Source: an uncultured Helicobacter sp.
GTDB lineage: Bacteria > Campylobacterota > Campylobacteria > Campylobacterales > Helicobacteraceae
Direction: 5' to 3'
DNA length: 53,238 bases
NCBI RefSeq assembly: GCF_947367035.1
Contig: NZ_CANBCA010000013.1
Span: forward strand, 1 to 53,238
The notes under the pieces are model-generated. The model searched no databases. It was not told the origin of the DNA and was given only the letters and a program-made list of their open reading frames with translations. The position numbers were made by a program, and so were the translations under genes. Below are positions 26,560-36,641 of the stretch, in pieces (the first letter of the stretch is position 1; every line of letters begins with the position of its first letter).

Positions 26560-26758
26560 CACCTTTGTAAGACTTTTTAAAGAATCTTGGCATAAGGTAA
26601 GATTGCGCAGGTTTATTGTCAAGTTCTATGTCTACCCCGTTTGTAGATCTCAAAATTGGCAACCCACAAGATTTTATTGCACTAAAGCATTTCTTTATGC
26701 TAAATATAGATTGTTTCGCTACACGTGCATAGCACCTCGCAAGGACAAGTGGTAAAAT
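26560..26758. other. Intergenic stretch between porin and metH
   Basis: No convincing gene. A 34-codon frame on the plus strand (26628-26732) has no ribosome site, uses codons unlike the neighbours (CCC, CTC, GGC) and overlaps the dispersed repeat, so it may be a scrap of foreign sequence. No metH terminator is obvious. Confidence 0.4.
26706..26746 (-). repeat. Degenerate short dispersed repeat, right of porin gene
   Basis: The element reads ATAGATTG ... CCTCGCAAGGAC, the inverse orientation of the element at 24867-24906 (shared ends TTGCGAG and CAATCTAT). The pair brackets the porin gene with its promoter and terminator. Confidence 0.45.
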
Positions 26759-29700
26759 CTAAAGCGCAAAATATTTTGCTTCTTTGTGTGGCACAATCAA
26801 AGCAGAAGTCGTAGCTTCTGGTGTCATCTGATAAGTTTCACTTAAATCAATGTCAAACTCTTCAGGATTTAAAAGCTTAAATAATCCCTGACTTAAAGCC
26901 AAATTTGGACACGCAGGGTAGCCAAAGGAATATCTCTGCCCACATTGAGAATCTAGCCCAAGCTCTGCCCTAACCCTTAAATGCACAAAATCCGCTAACG
27001 CTTCAGCTAAATCCATCCCCAAAGCGTGAATTAAATAATATTTATGATATTGTGATTCTTGATATAATTGCTTTTCAAAAGGTGCAAGCTTATGTCCGCT
27101 AGAGACTAAATGCAAAGCGCAAATATCTCCTTTAGGATTAAAGTAATCGCTAAGACACAAATAAGGCTTCTTGCCACTTCTTGGGAATAAAAACTCTTCA
27201 GAATCACTGAAATTAGAATCTGCACTTAACTCCAAGATTAAACCCTCTTCTAAATTTAATGGTGCTTTTGTGCGTGTTTTAAAATACCCATAAAGCACGA
27301 TAGGCTCAAAGATTTTCTGTTCTATCAACTCTTGCTTGAGATTTTCAAACATTGGCTCTAACTCACGCTTTTTAAATTCCAAATACTCCTCTTTTTTTAG
27401 CTTATTATATCCCCAGTGATGTTTAAAGAGTAGGTCTTTATCCACTAGATTAAACACCTCTTCTATTTCTTCTGTATTTAATTTTAAATGTTTACGCCCA
27501 AAAAAGGGTGCTTGGTGCTTTGGATATTCAAAATCTAATGCACATTTTATCGGTAAAATTTTAGATTCTTTTGTGTGTTCTTTTTCAAGTTTTTTTCCTA
27601 AGCGCACTTCCTTACGAAATATTACTTCATCTTCATTAGAGTGCGCCCTTTCACTTGGTAAGCTTAAATCGCTAAAATCACCCTTTTGGATTATCTGCAT
27701 TGCCGCAACACTATCAAAAGCATCTTTACAATAAAAGATGATTCCATCATAATTTGGCTTACAATATTCCTCTACAAAATTACGATTCAATGCTGCACCT
27801 CCAAGCATAATAGGAATCGTGATTCCAAGCTTTTTAAGCTCTTGTAGGTTTTCTTTCATCACTAATGTGGATTTTACTAGCAACCCACTCATTCCAATGC
27901 AATCTACCTTTTGAGATTTTATAACTTCTAAAAACCGCTCCAACTCTGCCTTAATTCCAATATTAATCACTTCAAAGCCATTATTGGTTAAAATAATATC
28001 CACTAGATTCTTGCCCACATCATGCACATCTCCTCTTACTGTGCCAATTACAATTGTTGTTTTGCGTGTGCTTTGTTTTTTGGGTAAAAACTCATTGAGA
28101 TAATCCACGCTTTTTTTCATCACTTCGGCACTTTGCAAGACAAAAGGCAGTTGCATTTCTCCATTGCCAAACTTCTCGCCTACAATTTTCATTGCATTGA
28201 TGAGAATCTCGTTAATAATGCGCTCTGGGTTGATATTTTCTTTCGCTTCAGGCAAAAGTTTTTGCATAGCGCTCCAATCCCCATTAATAAGATATTTTTC
28301 AATCCTTTTTTCCTCACTTAGATTCTCTTCTTCTTTGGCATTATTCAAAGACATTCCCAGTTTAGATTCAAAATGCTTAATAAATGCGTATAAAGGTTCA
28401 CTTGTTTTTGTGTTATTAAAAATCAAATCCTCACAAACTTTAATATCCTCTTTCTCTATTTGTGCATAAGGAATCAGATGAGCAACATTCACAATTGCAG
28501 TGCTTAATCCCTTTAAAATTGCGTGATGCAAAAAGACAGAGTTTAGACAAATCCTCCCCTCTTTACTTAAACCAAATGAAATATTAGAAAGCCCTAACGT
28601 ACTTCCAGACTTTGGATAAAGTCGCCTTAGCTCTTGAATCGCATTTAATGTCTCTATTCCCGCAGTCCAATATTCCTCATCTCCACTTCCAATTGTAAAG
28701 GTAAGAGGGTCAAAAATAATATCCTCTTCGCGCAAATGGTGTAAATTTTTTGCGCGTTCCATCATTATTTTAGCACATTCAATTTTGCGCTCAAATGTCT
28801 TACACATTCCCTTCTCATCAATCGTTAAGCATATAAGGACTGCGCCAAACTTTTTTGCCAATCTTGCCACTTTGTCAAACTTTTCTACGCCCTCTTCTAA
28901 ATTAGCAGAATTAATAATTGGGCGTCCGCCGATTAACTTTAATGCAATTTCTAATGCACCCACTTGTGTAGAATCCGGCATTAGTGGAAGTGGAATCTTC
29001 GTTGCATAGCGTGCAATGAGCTCTTGCATATCACGACTTTCTTCTCTTCCTGCAAAAGCAACACTCACATCTAAACAATGCGCTCCACTTTGCACTTGCG
29101 CACTTCCTACTCCTAATGCCCCCTCATAATCCTCTGTAAGTAACAATTCACGAAACACTTTAGAACCTGTGGCGTTAGAACGTTCTCCAATGAGTAGCGG
29201 TGCTGGGGTTTGTTTAAGCTCTAGTGAGCTAAAGAGTGAGGCAATACTTGGCTGATAATTTCCCTTTGGAGGAAGTGGAATCGCATTTTTTGTTTTCTGA
29301 ACAAGGAATTGAATATGCTTGGGTGTTGTCCCACAACAACCTCCAAGTAGAGCGACTCCAGGAATCTCTAAAAAACTCTTTTGTATTTCGCTAAATTCCT
29401 CTGCTCCCATAGGATAAAAGGTTACCCCACCACGATTGCTTGGCAAACCTGCATTAGTATGGATGGAAATAGGAAATTTACACACTTCGCTTAAATGCAA
29501 TAAATGTTTATGCGCTAAATCTGGTCCAAGCCCACAATTCATTCCTAGCGACAAAAGCGAAAAAGGTTCTAAAATATGAAAAAGCGTTGTAATATCTGTG
29601 CCAATTAGCATTGCTCCATTCGTTTCAATCGTAACAGATACCATTACAGGAATCGTAGGTTCAACTGCTTCACAAGCGTGTAATGCAGCTTTAATTTGCA

Positions 29701-30205
29701 ACGGATCTTGTGCTGTTTCTAGCAAGATTATATCTGCACCCGCTTCTTTAAACCCCTCTACGCATTCACAATATCCTTCAAACATACTTTGATAATCAAT
29801 ATGTCCTAAACTCGGCAATTTCGTGCCAGGTCCTAAAGAAGCTGCGACAAAAAGTGCGTTGTGTTGATTCTCTAACGCGTTATGCGATTCTATACTTTGC
29901 TTTGCAAGTTGCACCCCAAGCTTTGCAATTTCCCTGCAATACGATTCTAACCCATATTCTGCTAACACCCAAGGCATTACTCCAAAAGTATTGGTTTTTA
30001 AAATATTTGCCCCTGCTTGCAAATAACTCATATGGATACTTTTAATCACATCTTTAGCAAAAAGATTTAAAGCTTCAGAACAACCCTCTAGCTTCTCGCC
30101 TTTGGAATTTTCTCCCCAAGTGGGAATATTTCTCTTTTGGATTTCCGTTCCCATTGCGCCATCAAGGATTAATACGCGTTTGCTTAATAACTCTTGAATG
30201 CTCAT
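26759..30205 (-). CDS. metH: Cobalamin-dependent methionine synthase MetH
   Basis: Transfers the methyl group of 5-methyltetrahydrofolate to homocysteine through cob(I)alamin. All four modules are present: homocysteine/zinc domain (residues about 1-320, with GGCCGTTPKHI), pterin-binding domain (about 330-610, GERSNATGSKVF), B12 cap and binding domain with the DVHDVGKN axial-His loop (about 640-870), and the SAM-binding activation domain to the end (RYSFGYPACPNL). Length 1148. The ATG at 30205 is chosen: it lies one base after the dedA stop, and the seven-residue upstream extension falls inside dedA. Cobalamin must be imported or made elsewhere. Confidence 0.97.
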   Translation of the reverse strand: MSIQELLSKRVLILDGAMGTEIQKRNIPTWGENSKGEKLEGCSEALNLFAKDVIKSIHMSYLQAGANILKTNTFGVMPWVLAEYGLESYCREIAKLGVQLAKQSIESHNALENQHNALFVAASLGPGTKLPSLGHIDYQSMFEGYCECVEGFKEAGADIILLETAQDPLQIKAALHACEAVEPTIPVMVSVTIETNGAMLIGTDITTLFHILEPFSLLSLGMNCGLGPDLAHKHLLHLSEVCKFPISIHTNAGLPSNRGGVTFYPMGAEEFSEIQKSFLEIPGVALLGGCCGTTPKHIQFLVQKTKNAIPLPPKGNYQPSIASLFSSLELKQTPAPLLIGERSNATGSKVFRELLLTEDYEGALGVGSAQVQSGAHCLDVSVAFAGREESRDMQELIARYATKIPLPLMPDSTQVGALEIALKLIGGRPIINSANLEEGVEKFDKVARLAKKFGAVLICLTIDEKGMCKTFERKIECAKIMMERAKNLHHLREEDIIFDPLTFTIGSGDEEYWTAGIETLNAIQELRRLYPKSGSTLGLSNISFGLSKEGRICLNSVFLHHAILKGLSTAIVNVAHLIPYAQIEKEDIKVCEDLIFNNTKTSEPLYAFIKHFESKLGMSLNNAKEEENLSEEKRIEKYLINGDWSAMQKLLPEAKENINPERIINEILINAMKIVGEKFGNGEMQLPFVLQSAEVMKKSVDYLNEFLPKKQSTRKTTIVIGTVRGDVHDVGKNLVDIILTNNGFEVINIGIKAELERFLEVIKSQKVDCIGMSGLLVKSTLVMKENLQELKKLGITIPIMLGGAALNRNFVEEYCKPNYDGIIFYCKDAFDSVAAMQIIQKGDFSDLSLPSERAHSNEDEVIFRKEVRLGKKLEKEHTKESKILPIKCALDFEYPKHQAPFFGRKHLKLNTEEIEEVFNLVDKDLLFKHHWGYNKLKKEEYLEFKKRELEPMFENLKQELIEQKIFEPIVLYGYFKTRTKAPLNLEEGLILELSADSNFSDSEEFLFPRSGKKPYLCLSDYFNPKGDICALHLVSSGHKLAPFEKQLYQESQYHKYYLIHALGMDLAEALADFVHLRVRAELGLDSQCGQRYSFGYPACPNLALSQGLFKLLNPEEFDIDLSETYQMTPEATTSALIVPHKEAKYFAL

Positions 30206-30206
30206 T

Positions 30207-30767
30207 TTAATGCCTTTTTGTTGCACGACTTAACCAAAACCAAATTCCACCCAACAAAACAATTACAAAAAAAGGAGCAATTGCAGGATAATCTCCTATT
30301 AGTTCAAAACCTTCTACCAAAATTCCGCCTGAAAAATATCCAGCCATTCCAATACTCACACTCCAAATCACTGCACCAACCGCATTATAAAGATTAAATT
30401 TCAATAAAGAATAAGGCGTAAGAGCAATTGCAAGTGGCACAAGTGTTTTGAATCCATAAATATATTTTTTAACCACCAAAATCACCGAGCCATATTTACG
30501 CATAAGCAAATGCACCAAAGCAAGTTTGCGTCGATGCGATGCGAGATAAGGTTGCATCATCATCTTTTGATAACGCGCAAGATAAAAAAGCAACCAATCG
30601 CCCAAAAAATTTGCCACACAAGCCACTAAAATACTAAGACTCAAATCCATTTTGCCGGCAAAACTCAAAATACTTGCACCCACAAGAGCGATAAATCCGC
30701 CACCAAGAGAATATAAAAATAAAATCGCATAGCCATATTTTGCTATTAAATCTATCGTTTCTTGCAT
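30207..30767 (-). CDS. DedA family membrane protein
   Basis: Polytopic inner-membrane protein of the DedA (SNARE-associated/VTT) family; members flip polyprenyl- or phospholipids and affect envelope homeostasis. Visible features are four or five membrane segments, the GGGFIALVGASILSFAG start, FLGDWLLFYLARY and the family motif VVKKYIYGFKTLVPLAIALT followed by NAVGAVIWS. Its 186 residues are normal. The stop is separated from the metH ATG by a single base, so both genes form one transcript. AAGGGAAAAT-like sequence precedes the ATG. Confidence 0.9.
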   Translation of the reverse strand: MQETIDLIAKYGYAILFLYSLGGGFIALVGASILSFAGKMDLSLSILVACVANFLGDWLLFYLARYQKMMMQPYLASHRRKLALVHLLMRKYGSVILVVKKYIYGFKTLVPLAIALTPYSLLKFNLYNAVGAVIWSVSIGMAGYFSGGILVEGFELIGDYPAIAPFFVIVLLGGIWFWLSRATKRH

Positions 30768-30781
30768 ATTTTCCCTTAAAG

Positions 30782-30849
30782 ATTCTGCTAAATTTAAAAA
30801 TAGAACTTTAGCGAAAACTTCTCGTTTTTATGATAAATTCTGCTAAATT
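30782..30849. repeat. Direct repeat pair in the dedA/glnA divergent promoter region
   Basis: ATTCTGCTAAATT occurs at 30782-30794 and again at 30837-30849, 55 bases apart, in the 239-base gap between dedA (minus) and glnA (plus). Both copies are followed by TATAAAAAT- or TAAAAAT-like runs. They could be duplicated promoter DNA or a paired operator. Nothing else in the gap is coding. Confidence 0.5.
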
Positions 30850-30972
30850 ATATAAAAATCCAAAAATAGCGCACTCTCTCTATTAAAAAACAATAAAATA
30901 TCAAATGATTTCCAAGCTTTTATTCACCTGAAAACTTAAAAGTTTTTCAAACATAATTAAACAAAAACTTTG

Positions 30973-30978
30973 TAGAAT
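30973..30978 (+). promoter_or_regulatory. Candidate -10 box of glnA
   Basis: TAGAAT preceded by TTTG lies 29 bases before the glnA ATG, followed by a short leader with an AAGGA ribosome site. No sigma-54 or NtrC-type element is visible. Confidence 0.45.
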
Positions 30979-31006
30979 TGCGCAAATCAAATTTTAAGGA
31001 TTTTTT

Positions 31007-32443
31007 ATGGAAAAGCCGGTGGTTAATAAAGAGGCAATTAAGCAATTTTTTAACTTTTGCAAAGAAAATGAAGTAGAGTTTATTGACTTCCGAGTTACGG
31101 ATATAAAGGGGGTTTGGCATCACTTTTCTTTCAGTGCTAGCTCTATTGATGAGGATAGTTTTGAAGGGATTCCGTTTGATGGTAGTTCTTTTCCTGCGTG
31201 GCAACCTGTTAATAAATCGGATATGATTTTAATCCCCGACCCCGTGCGATACTTTATAGACCCATTTACTGCAGATACAACTGCGGTTGTGTTTTGCGAT
31301 GTATGGGATATTTACAATGATGAACCTTATGAGAAATGTCCGCGCAGTATTGTTAAACGTGCTATGAAATATTTAAATGATAGTGGAATAGGTGATGTTG
31401 CGTATTTTGGACCAGAAAATGAATTTTTTATCTTTGATTCTATTAAAATGCAAGATTCTGTAAATTGCCAATATTATGAAATTGACACGGAAGAAGGCGA
31501 ATGGAATCGCTCTAAAGAATACGAAGGAGTTAATCTCGGACATCGCCCCGGCACAAAGGGTGGTTATTTCCCTGTCGCACCGGTAGATTCTATGGTGGAT
31601 TTGCGTGCAGAAATTGTTAAAGTGCTAAACCAAGTGGGTTTAGAAACTTTTATCGTGCATCACGAAGTAGCACAAGGACAAGGAGAAGTTGGGATCAAGT
31701 TTGGTGATATGCTAGAAGCCGCAGATAATGTTCAAAAGCTCAAATATGTTGTCAAAATGGTTGCTCATCTCAATGGAAAAACTGCAACTTTTATGCCAAA
31801 ACCTCTCTATGGAGACAATGGAAGTGGAATGCACACACACATTAGCATTTGGAAAAATAACAGAAATCTTTTTGCAGGAAATGCTTATGAGGGTCTAAGT
31901 GAAATGGCAATGCACTTCTTAGGTGGTGTACTTAAACACGCTAGAAGTATTGCGGCTTTCACTAATGCTTCTACAAATTCATATAAGCGTCTAATTCCGG
32001 GCTTTGAAGCACCTAGTATTTTAACTTATTCGGCACAAAATCGCAGTGCTAGCATTAGGATTCCTTATAATAGTGGGGAAAAAGCAAAAAGAATGGAGTT
32101 TCGCTTTCCCGATAGCTCAAGCAATCCTTATCTAGCTTTTGCTGCACTCTTAATGGGTGGTTTAGATGGCATTATTCACAAAACAAACCCAGGAGCTCCT
32201 ATGGAAGTCAATCTGTTTGAACTCACCTTAGATGAAATACGTGAAAAGGGTATTAAACAACTTCCTCATACACTAAGAAGCGCAATTGAAGAAATGCTTT
32301 TAGATAAAGAATTCTTTAAAGTTGGTGGGGTTTTTAGTGAAGAATTCATTCAAACTTATAAACAATATAAATTTGAAACTGAAATTTGGCCTTGGGAGGC
32401 TCGCCCACACCCGTTTGAATTTATTACAACTTATAGTTGTTAA
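31007..32443 (+). CDS. glnA: Glutamine synthetase type I GlnA
   Basis: ATP-dependent ligation of ammonia to glutamate, the main ammonia-assimilating step; dodecamer in the cytosol. Motifs: [45 protein letters not shown], the NRSASIRIP site and [14 protein letters not shown]. At the position of the adenylylation tyrosine of enteric GS the sequence is NLFEL, so Phe replaces Tyr and the ATase switch cannot operate; H. pylori GlnA shares this. Its 478 residues are normal. It stands alone between divergent dedA and the next plus-strand gene, with no glnB nearby. Confidence 0.97.
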   Translation: MEKPVVNKEAIKQFFNFCKENEVEFIDFRVTDIKGVWHHFSFSASSIDEDSFEGIPFDGSSFPAWQPVNKSDMILIPDPVRYFIDPFTADTTAVVFCDVWDIYNDEPYEKCPRSIVKRAMKYLNDSGIGDVAYFGPENEFFIFDSIKMQDSVNCQYYEIDTEEGEWNRSKEYEGVNLGHRPGTKGGYFPVAPVDSMVDLRAEIVKVLNQVGLETFIVHHEVAQGQGEVGIKFGDMLEAADNVQKLKYVVKMVAHLNGKTATFMPKPLYGDNGSGMHTHISIWKNNRNLFAGNAYEGLSEMAMHFLGGVLKHARSIAAFTNASTNSYKRLIPGFEAPSILTYSAQNRSASIRIPYNSGEKAKRMEFRFPDSSSNPYLAFAALLMGGLDGIIHKTNPGAPMEVNLFELTLDEIREKGIKQLPHTLRSAIEEMLLDKEFFKVGGVFSEEFIQTYKQYKFETEIWPWEARPHPFEFITTYSC

Positions 32444-32560
32444 GGTCTCATAGATGTTACAAATCACAAATCTTGGAACTTAAATCTAATAGTTTTTGTG
32501 ACTTTGTATAATTCTTGCATTCAAAAGACTAAATTTATTTAAAAATTTCCAAATATGTGC

Positions 32561-32566
32561 TACAAT
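32561..32566 (+). promoter_or_regulatory. Candidate -10 box of the 701-residue protein gene
   Basis: TACAAT preceded by TGTGC lies 36 bases before the ATG at 32602. In the 158-base gap after glnA, ACAAATCACAAA (about 32459-32470) can pair imperfectly with TTTGTGACTTTGT (about 32495-32507), a possible glnA terminator. Confidence 0.45.
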
Positions 32567-32601
32567 ATATAAATTTTTATTCTAAAATATTAGGTTTTAA
32601 T

Positions 32602-34707
32602 ATGGAATCCTCAACAGCAAATCTTTTAAGTAACTTTATGCCTATGGTGCAACGTTATAAATCACAATTTGCGTCATTTAATACTTTACTTAGCAAAACA
32701 ACACTAACAGGTAAAATTAGCTCACTTGATATTGCAGAAAATCTTTTTGACTATATGGAAACGACACAAGAAAAGTTTGAGAATCTTCAAGATAAACTCA
32801 TTGAAACTATTTTGGAACAGAACTTTTTAAACTCTTATGAAGAAGCAGATACTTCCGTGAAAATTATTTCTGAAATTTTTAACCTTTATCTCCATAATCG
32901 CCACGAAGACATCTCAACACTTGCAAAAAGCAAATATTTGTTGGAACAATGCTTAGACTTTGAATCAAATAAAAATACTAATCAAGAAAAATCCAAAATT
33001 GCATTAGAGAAAATTATTGCTTACCTGAAGAGGTTCGGCTCTAGTAGTGCCGTTTATAAAGATATTATACTCTATACAAATAATGGCACACTCTTGCAAG
33101 CAATTGATTTAGGACAGAATTATGCTATTGCTTATCAGACTAAACTAGCATCTATCCTTGAAGCACATAATATAGAGTCTTATGGGGAATTTTATCAAAA
33201 AGTTGATTTTTACAATACCAAAGAAAAAGAGCAAGAAGATAGAACAGAATTTTTCTTTGTAGTGCCACTGCGTCAAAGCAAAGAACAAGCACCTAGCATT
33301 GTGATGGTTTTTGTCATCAAGATTCAAGAAGAATTTAAAAGCATTCTTGAACGTTTTCCATATCGTTTGCCACAATCTAATCTTGTTGTTATCAACCCAA
33401 AAAATCACATTCTACTATCTGACAATACACGAATGTTTCCTAATGGACAATTACTTAATTTAAGTGAGCATAAAGACTATACATTTCTAGAATATCGAAC
33501 CAAGGTCTGTATGGTAGCACTACAGCAAATTGGAAACATACACGGCTTTTCAAGTATTGCTGAACAATGGCGTATATGTAGGATTGTGCCACTTTATGTT
33601 GCATTTGATATCAAAAAACAAACAGATTATAAGATTGACCACTTTTTACTAGAAAATTCTTTATTAATTACAAAAGACCTAGATATTGTCATTGCAGAAA
33701 GTGAAAATATTAATGAAGAATTGGGAGATGTTGTGATTAATGGTGAAATTATTGCCTCCAAAAGCCATTCTTATGCACTCAATCCGATTTTAAACAACAT
33801 TAGAATATTAAGTGAAGAAATGAATACTCTTTGCGTCCAATCCACAGAAGAATTACAAAGAGGCATCTATAATGCTCTTTTTAATGTAATTGGCTACTAT
33901 TCTAAATACTCCACACTTATTACGGATAGCCTTTTTAGAGAATGTGTGAAAGATGCTAGTTGGCTAAAAAATGCAATGGAATTTAAGCTCTACTTAAAAG
34001 AGCACACGGAGGGCAATCTTACCCCTGAAACACTTGCAAATACTAAATCTCTTTTGAGTCGCCTAAAAGAAAATTTTAGAAGTTTTTACAATATCGTTTT
34101 ATTTGATAAAGAAGGTTATACCTTACAAAATTCTCTAGACAATATTCATTGTAATGCAAAAAAGCTTGGAGTGATGGACCGCTTTAATGGTAGTAATATT
34201 GATAATCTCATTGTTTCAAACTATGAGCCAACATTATTCTATGAGGATAAAAAAACTATTCTCTTTTATAATACAATCAAAGGGGAAAATAATCGTTTAT
34301 TGGGTGGCTTACTTTATGTCTTAGATTTAAAGAAAATTCAAGAGTTTTTAAGCAACGCCCTACCAAAAGATTCTGCAATTCTATCGGACAAAAGTGAAAT
34401 TTTCAGTGTTGCATTTGATAGTCAAAAAAATATCCTAGCTACGACAAAAGAAGATTTCAATTTTGAAGATTATAATTTAACTGAAACATTTGATTTAAAA
34501 AGCTTAAGTAGTTTCAAAAAAATTGTTCAAATTGGACAAAAGCATTATCTTATTTGTAGTGAAGTTTGTAATCCTACCCAAAGTGCTTTTACAGAATATA
34601 CCAAACGCTCTCTTTACGTGATGATTTTTGTCGCGGTTAAAAAAGAAGAAGAGCCTGAAGAATATTCACAAACCGAATCACTAGAATCTCCTCTCCCAAA
34701 AGATTAA
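32602..34707 (+). CDS. Large soluble protein of unknown function, possibly sensory
   Basis: I do not recognise a named family. The 701-residue product has no signal peptide and no membrane segment. Its N-terminal third is helical (LSNFMPMVQRYKSQFASFNTLLS, FDYMETTQEKFENLQDKL). Two segments look like extracellular-sensor (cache/PAS-like) folds although the protein appears cytosolic: about residues 140-290 (YKDIILYTNNGTLLQAIDLG) and about 485-660 (FYNIVLFDKEGYTLQNSL ... GGLLYVLDLKKIQ). No kinase, MCP, GGDEF or DNA-binding output domain is visible. The C-terminus is acidic and Ser/Pro-rich. The ATG at 32602 has TTAGG upstream and its own -10. A chemotaxis or signalling accessory role is a guess. 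Confidence 0.75.
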   Translation: MESSTANLLSNFMPMVQRYKSQFASFNTLLSKTTLTGKISSLDIAENLFDYMETTQEKFENLQDKLIETILEQNFLNSYEEADTSVKIISEIFNLYLHNRHEDISTLAKSKYLLEQCLDFESNKNTNQEKSKIALEKIIAYLKRFGSSSAVYKDIILYTNNGTLLQAIDLGQNYAIAYQTKLASILEAHNIESYGEFYQKVDFYNTKEKEQEDRTEFFFVVPLRQSKEQAPSIVMVFVIKIQEEFKSILERFPYRLPQSNLVVINPKNHILLSDNTRMFPNGQLLNLSEHKDYTFLEYRTKVCMVALQQIGNIHGFSSIAEQWRICRIVPLYVAFDIKKQTDYKIDHFLLENSLLITKDLDIVIAESENINEELGDVVINGEIIASKSHSYALNPILNNIRILSEEMNTLCVQSTEELQRGIYNALFNVIGYYSKYSTLITDSLFRECVKDASWLKNAMEFKLYLKEHTEGNLTPETLANTKSLLSRLKENFRSFYNIVLFDKEGYTLQNSLDNIHCNAKKLGVMDRFNGSNIDNLIVSNYEPTLFYEDKKTILFYNTIKGENNRLLGGLLYVLDLKKIQEFLSNALPKDSAILSDKSEIFSVAFDSQKNILATTKEDFNFEDYNLTETFDLKSLSSFKKIVQIGQKHYLICSEVCNPTQSAFTEYTKRSLYVMIFVAVKKEEEPEEYSQTESLESPLPKD

Positions 34708-34731
34708 TATAAGATTTGTTTAAAAAACCTT

Positions 34732-36531
34732 TTAATCAATCTTTAACACTGCTAAAAAAGCTTCTTGTGGTAACGCAACTTTACCAATAGCTTTCATACG
34801 CTTTTTACCTTCTTTTTGTTTTTCAAGCAATTTGCGCTTACGCGTAATATCTCCACCATAACATTTAGCCGTAACATTTTTGCCCATTGATTTAATGGTT
34901 TCGCGTGCAATAATTTTATTGCCTACACTTGCTTGAATTGCAACTTCAAAAAGTTGTCTTGGGATAATTTCTTTCATCGCCTCCACCAATTCTTTGCCAC
35001 GCTCATAAGCTTTAGATTTCGGGACAATGATGCTTAACGCATCTATTACCTCATTTGCTACACGAATATCAAGCTTCACTAAATCACCCTCTTGATAATC
35101 TAATGGTTCATAATCAAAGCTTGCATAACCCTTTGTGCAAGATTTTAATTTGTCATAAAAATCCATTACAATTTCATTGGTTGGAATGTAATATTCTAGT
35201 AAAACTCTAGTTTCCTGTAAATATTCCATTTTCTTTTGAATTCCACGCCGCTTATTTAAAAGTGTGATAATATTACCCAAAAACTCACTAGGAACAATGA
35301 TAGTTGCGCGCACATAAGGTTCTTTAATCTGTCCGATTTTCTGCTCTGGCGGTAATTCGCTTGGGTTTTGGATATAAACAATCTCTCCATCTGTTTTACT
35401 GACCTCATAAACAACCGTTGGCGCAGTAGCAATTAAATCTAACCCAAACTCACGCTCCAACCTTTCTTTAACCACTTCCATATGTAATAACCCTAAAAAC
35501 CCTATGCGGAATCCAAAACCCAATGCCACAGAAGTTTCAGGTTCATAAATCAAGCTAGAATCATTCAATTTTAATTTATCTAGCGCATCACGTAAATCCT
35601 CAAATTTATCTGTGTCAATCGGATAAATCCCTGCAAATACAAATGGCTTTGCAGGTTCAAATCCAGCCACAGGCTCCTTTGTGCGCACTTTAAAATCTGT
35701 CATTGTATCGCCAACTGCGATATCTGTTACATTTTTAAGCCCCAAAACCACGATTCCAATTTCTCCATTTTGAATCACATTGGTTTTCGTTTGACGCAAA
35801 GGATGTGGATACATTAACTCTAAAACTTCGTGATTTTTACCACTCCCCATAATATAGAGATTCTGTCCTACTTTAATACTTCCATCAAATACACGCACAA
35901 GTGCTAATGCGCCAAGATAATTATCAAACCACGAATCATAAATCAATGCTTTTGTTGGAGCATTTGGATTGCCACTTGGAGCGGGGATTCTTTCTACAAT
36001 GCTATTTAATAATTCTGTAATTCCAATCTTTGCTTTCGCGCTGACTTGTAAAGCATTAGAACAATCTAGCCCAATTGTCTGCTCAATCTCATTTGTTACA
36101 CGTTCAACATTTGCAGCAGGCAAATCAATTTTATTTAAAACAGGGATTATTTCAAGGTTATTCCCTAAGGCGATATAAACATTTGCAATCGTTTGTGCTT
36201 CCACGCCTTGACTTGCATCTACTACAAGCAATGCTCCATCACTTGAAGCAAGGGAACGAGAAACTTCATAACTGAAATCCACATGTCCTGGGGTATCAAT
36301 CAAATTTAAGATATAATTTTCACCTTTATAATTATAATTTAACCGCACACTTTGAGCTTTTATCGTGATTCCTCTTTCTTTTTCTATTTCCATAGTATCC
36401 ATAACTTGTGCGCTCATCTCACGCGCACTAATTGCTCCACAAGCTTGAATGAGGCAATCCGCTAGAGTAGATTTGCCGTGGTCTATATGTGCAATGATAG
36501 AGAAATTACGAATCTTTTGCATTCTATCCAT
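34732..36531 (-). CDS. lepA: Elongation factor 4 LepA
   Basis: Ribosome-associated GTPase that remodels or back-translocates stalled ribosomes and assists biogenesis. Motifs: G1 [10 protein letters not shown]2 RGITIKAQ, G3 DTPGHVDF, G4 NKID, then the LepA-specific C-terminal domain ([25 protein letters not shown]). Its 599 residues are standard. The start is at 36531 or the ATG three codons downstream; AAGG near -12 does not separate them. It is divergent from sppA. Confidence 0.97.
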   Translation of the reverse strand: MDRMQKIRNFSIIAHIDHGKSTLADCLIQACGAISAREMSAQVMDTMEIEKERGITIKAQSVRLNYNYKGENYILNLIDTPGHVDFSYEVSRSLASSDGALLVVDASQGVEAQTIANVYIALGNNLEIIPVLNKIDLPAANVERVTNEIEQTIGLDCSNALQVSAKAKIGITELLNSIVERIPAPSGNPNAPTKALIYDSWFDNYLGALALVRVFDGSIKVGQNLYIMGSGKNHEVLELMYPHPLRQTKTNVIQNGEIGIVVLGLKNVTDIAVGDTMTDFKVRTKEPVAGFEPAKPFVFAGIYPIDTDKFEDLRDALDKLKLNDSSLIYEPETSVALGFGFRIGFLGLLHMEVVKERLEREFGLDLIATAPTVVYEVSKTDGEIVYIQNPSELPPEQKIGQIKEPYVRATIIVPSEFLGNIITLLNKRRGIQKKMEYLQETRVLLEYYIPTNEIVMDFYDKLKSCTKGYASFDYEPLDYQEGDLVKLDIRVANEVIDALSIIVPKSKAYERGKELVEAMKEIIPRQLFEVAIQASVGNKIIARETIKSMGKNVTAKCYGGDITRKRKLLEKQKEGKKRMKAIGKVALPQEAFLAVLKID

Positions 36532-36603
36532 AAAAATTAAACCTTGCTTATCAATTTTAAGCTAAAATCTTAGCAAATTTACACTTAATATTTTTGGCTA
36601 TGC

Positions 36604-36609
36604 TATAAT
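36604..36609 (+). promoter_or_regulatory. Candidate -10 box of sppA-purU
   Basis: TATAAT preceded by TGC lies 33 bases before the sppA ATG, in the 110-base gap divergent from lepA. CTTGCAAGG supplies the ribosome site near the ATG. Confidence 0.6.
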
Positions 36610-36641
36610 TTAAACTTTGATTTTTCCTTGCAAGGTGTTTT

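Noticed and set aside
26628..26732. A 34-codon frame in the porin-metH gap
   Set aside because: No ribosome site, no family match, and it overlaps the dispersed repeat; at most a scrap of old coding sequence.
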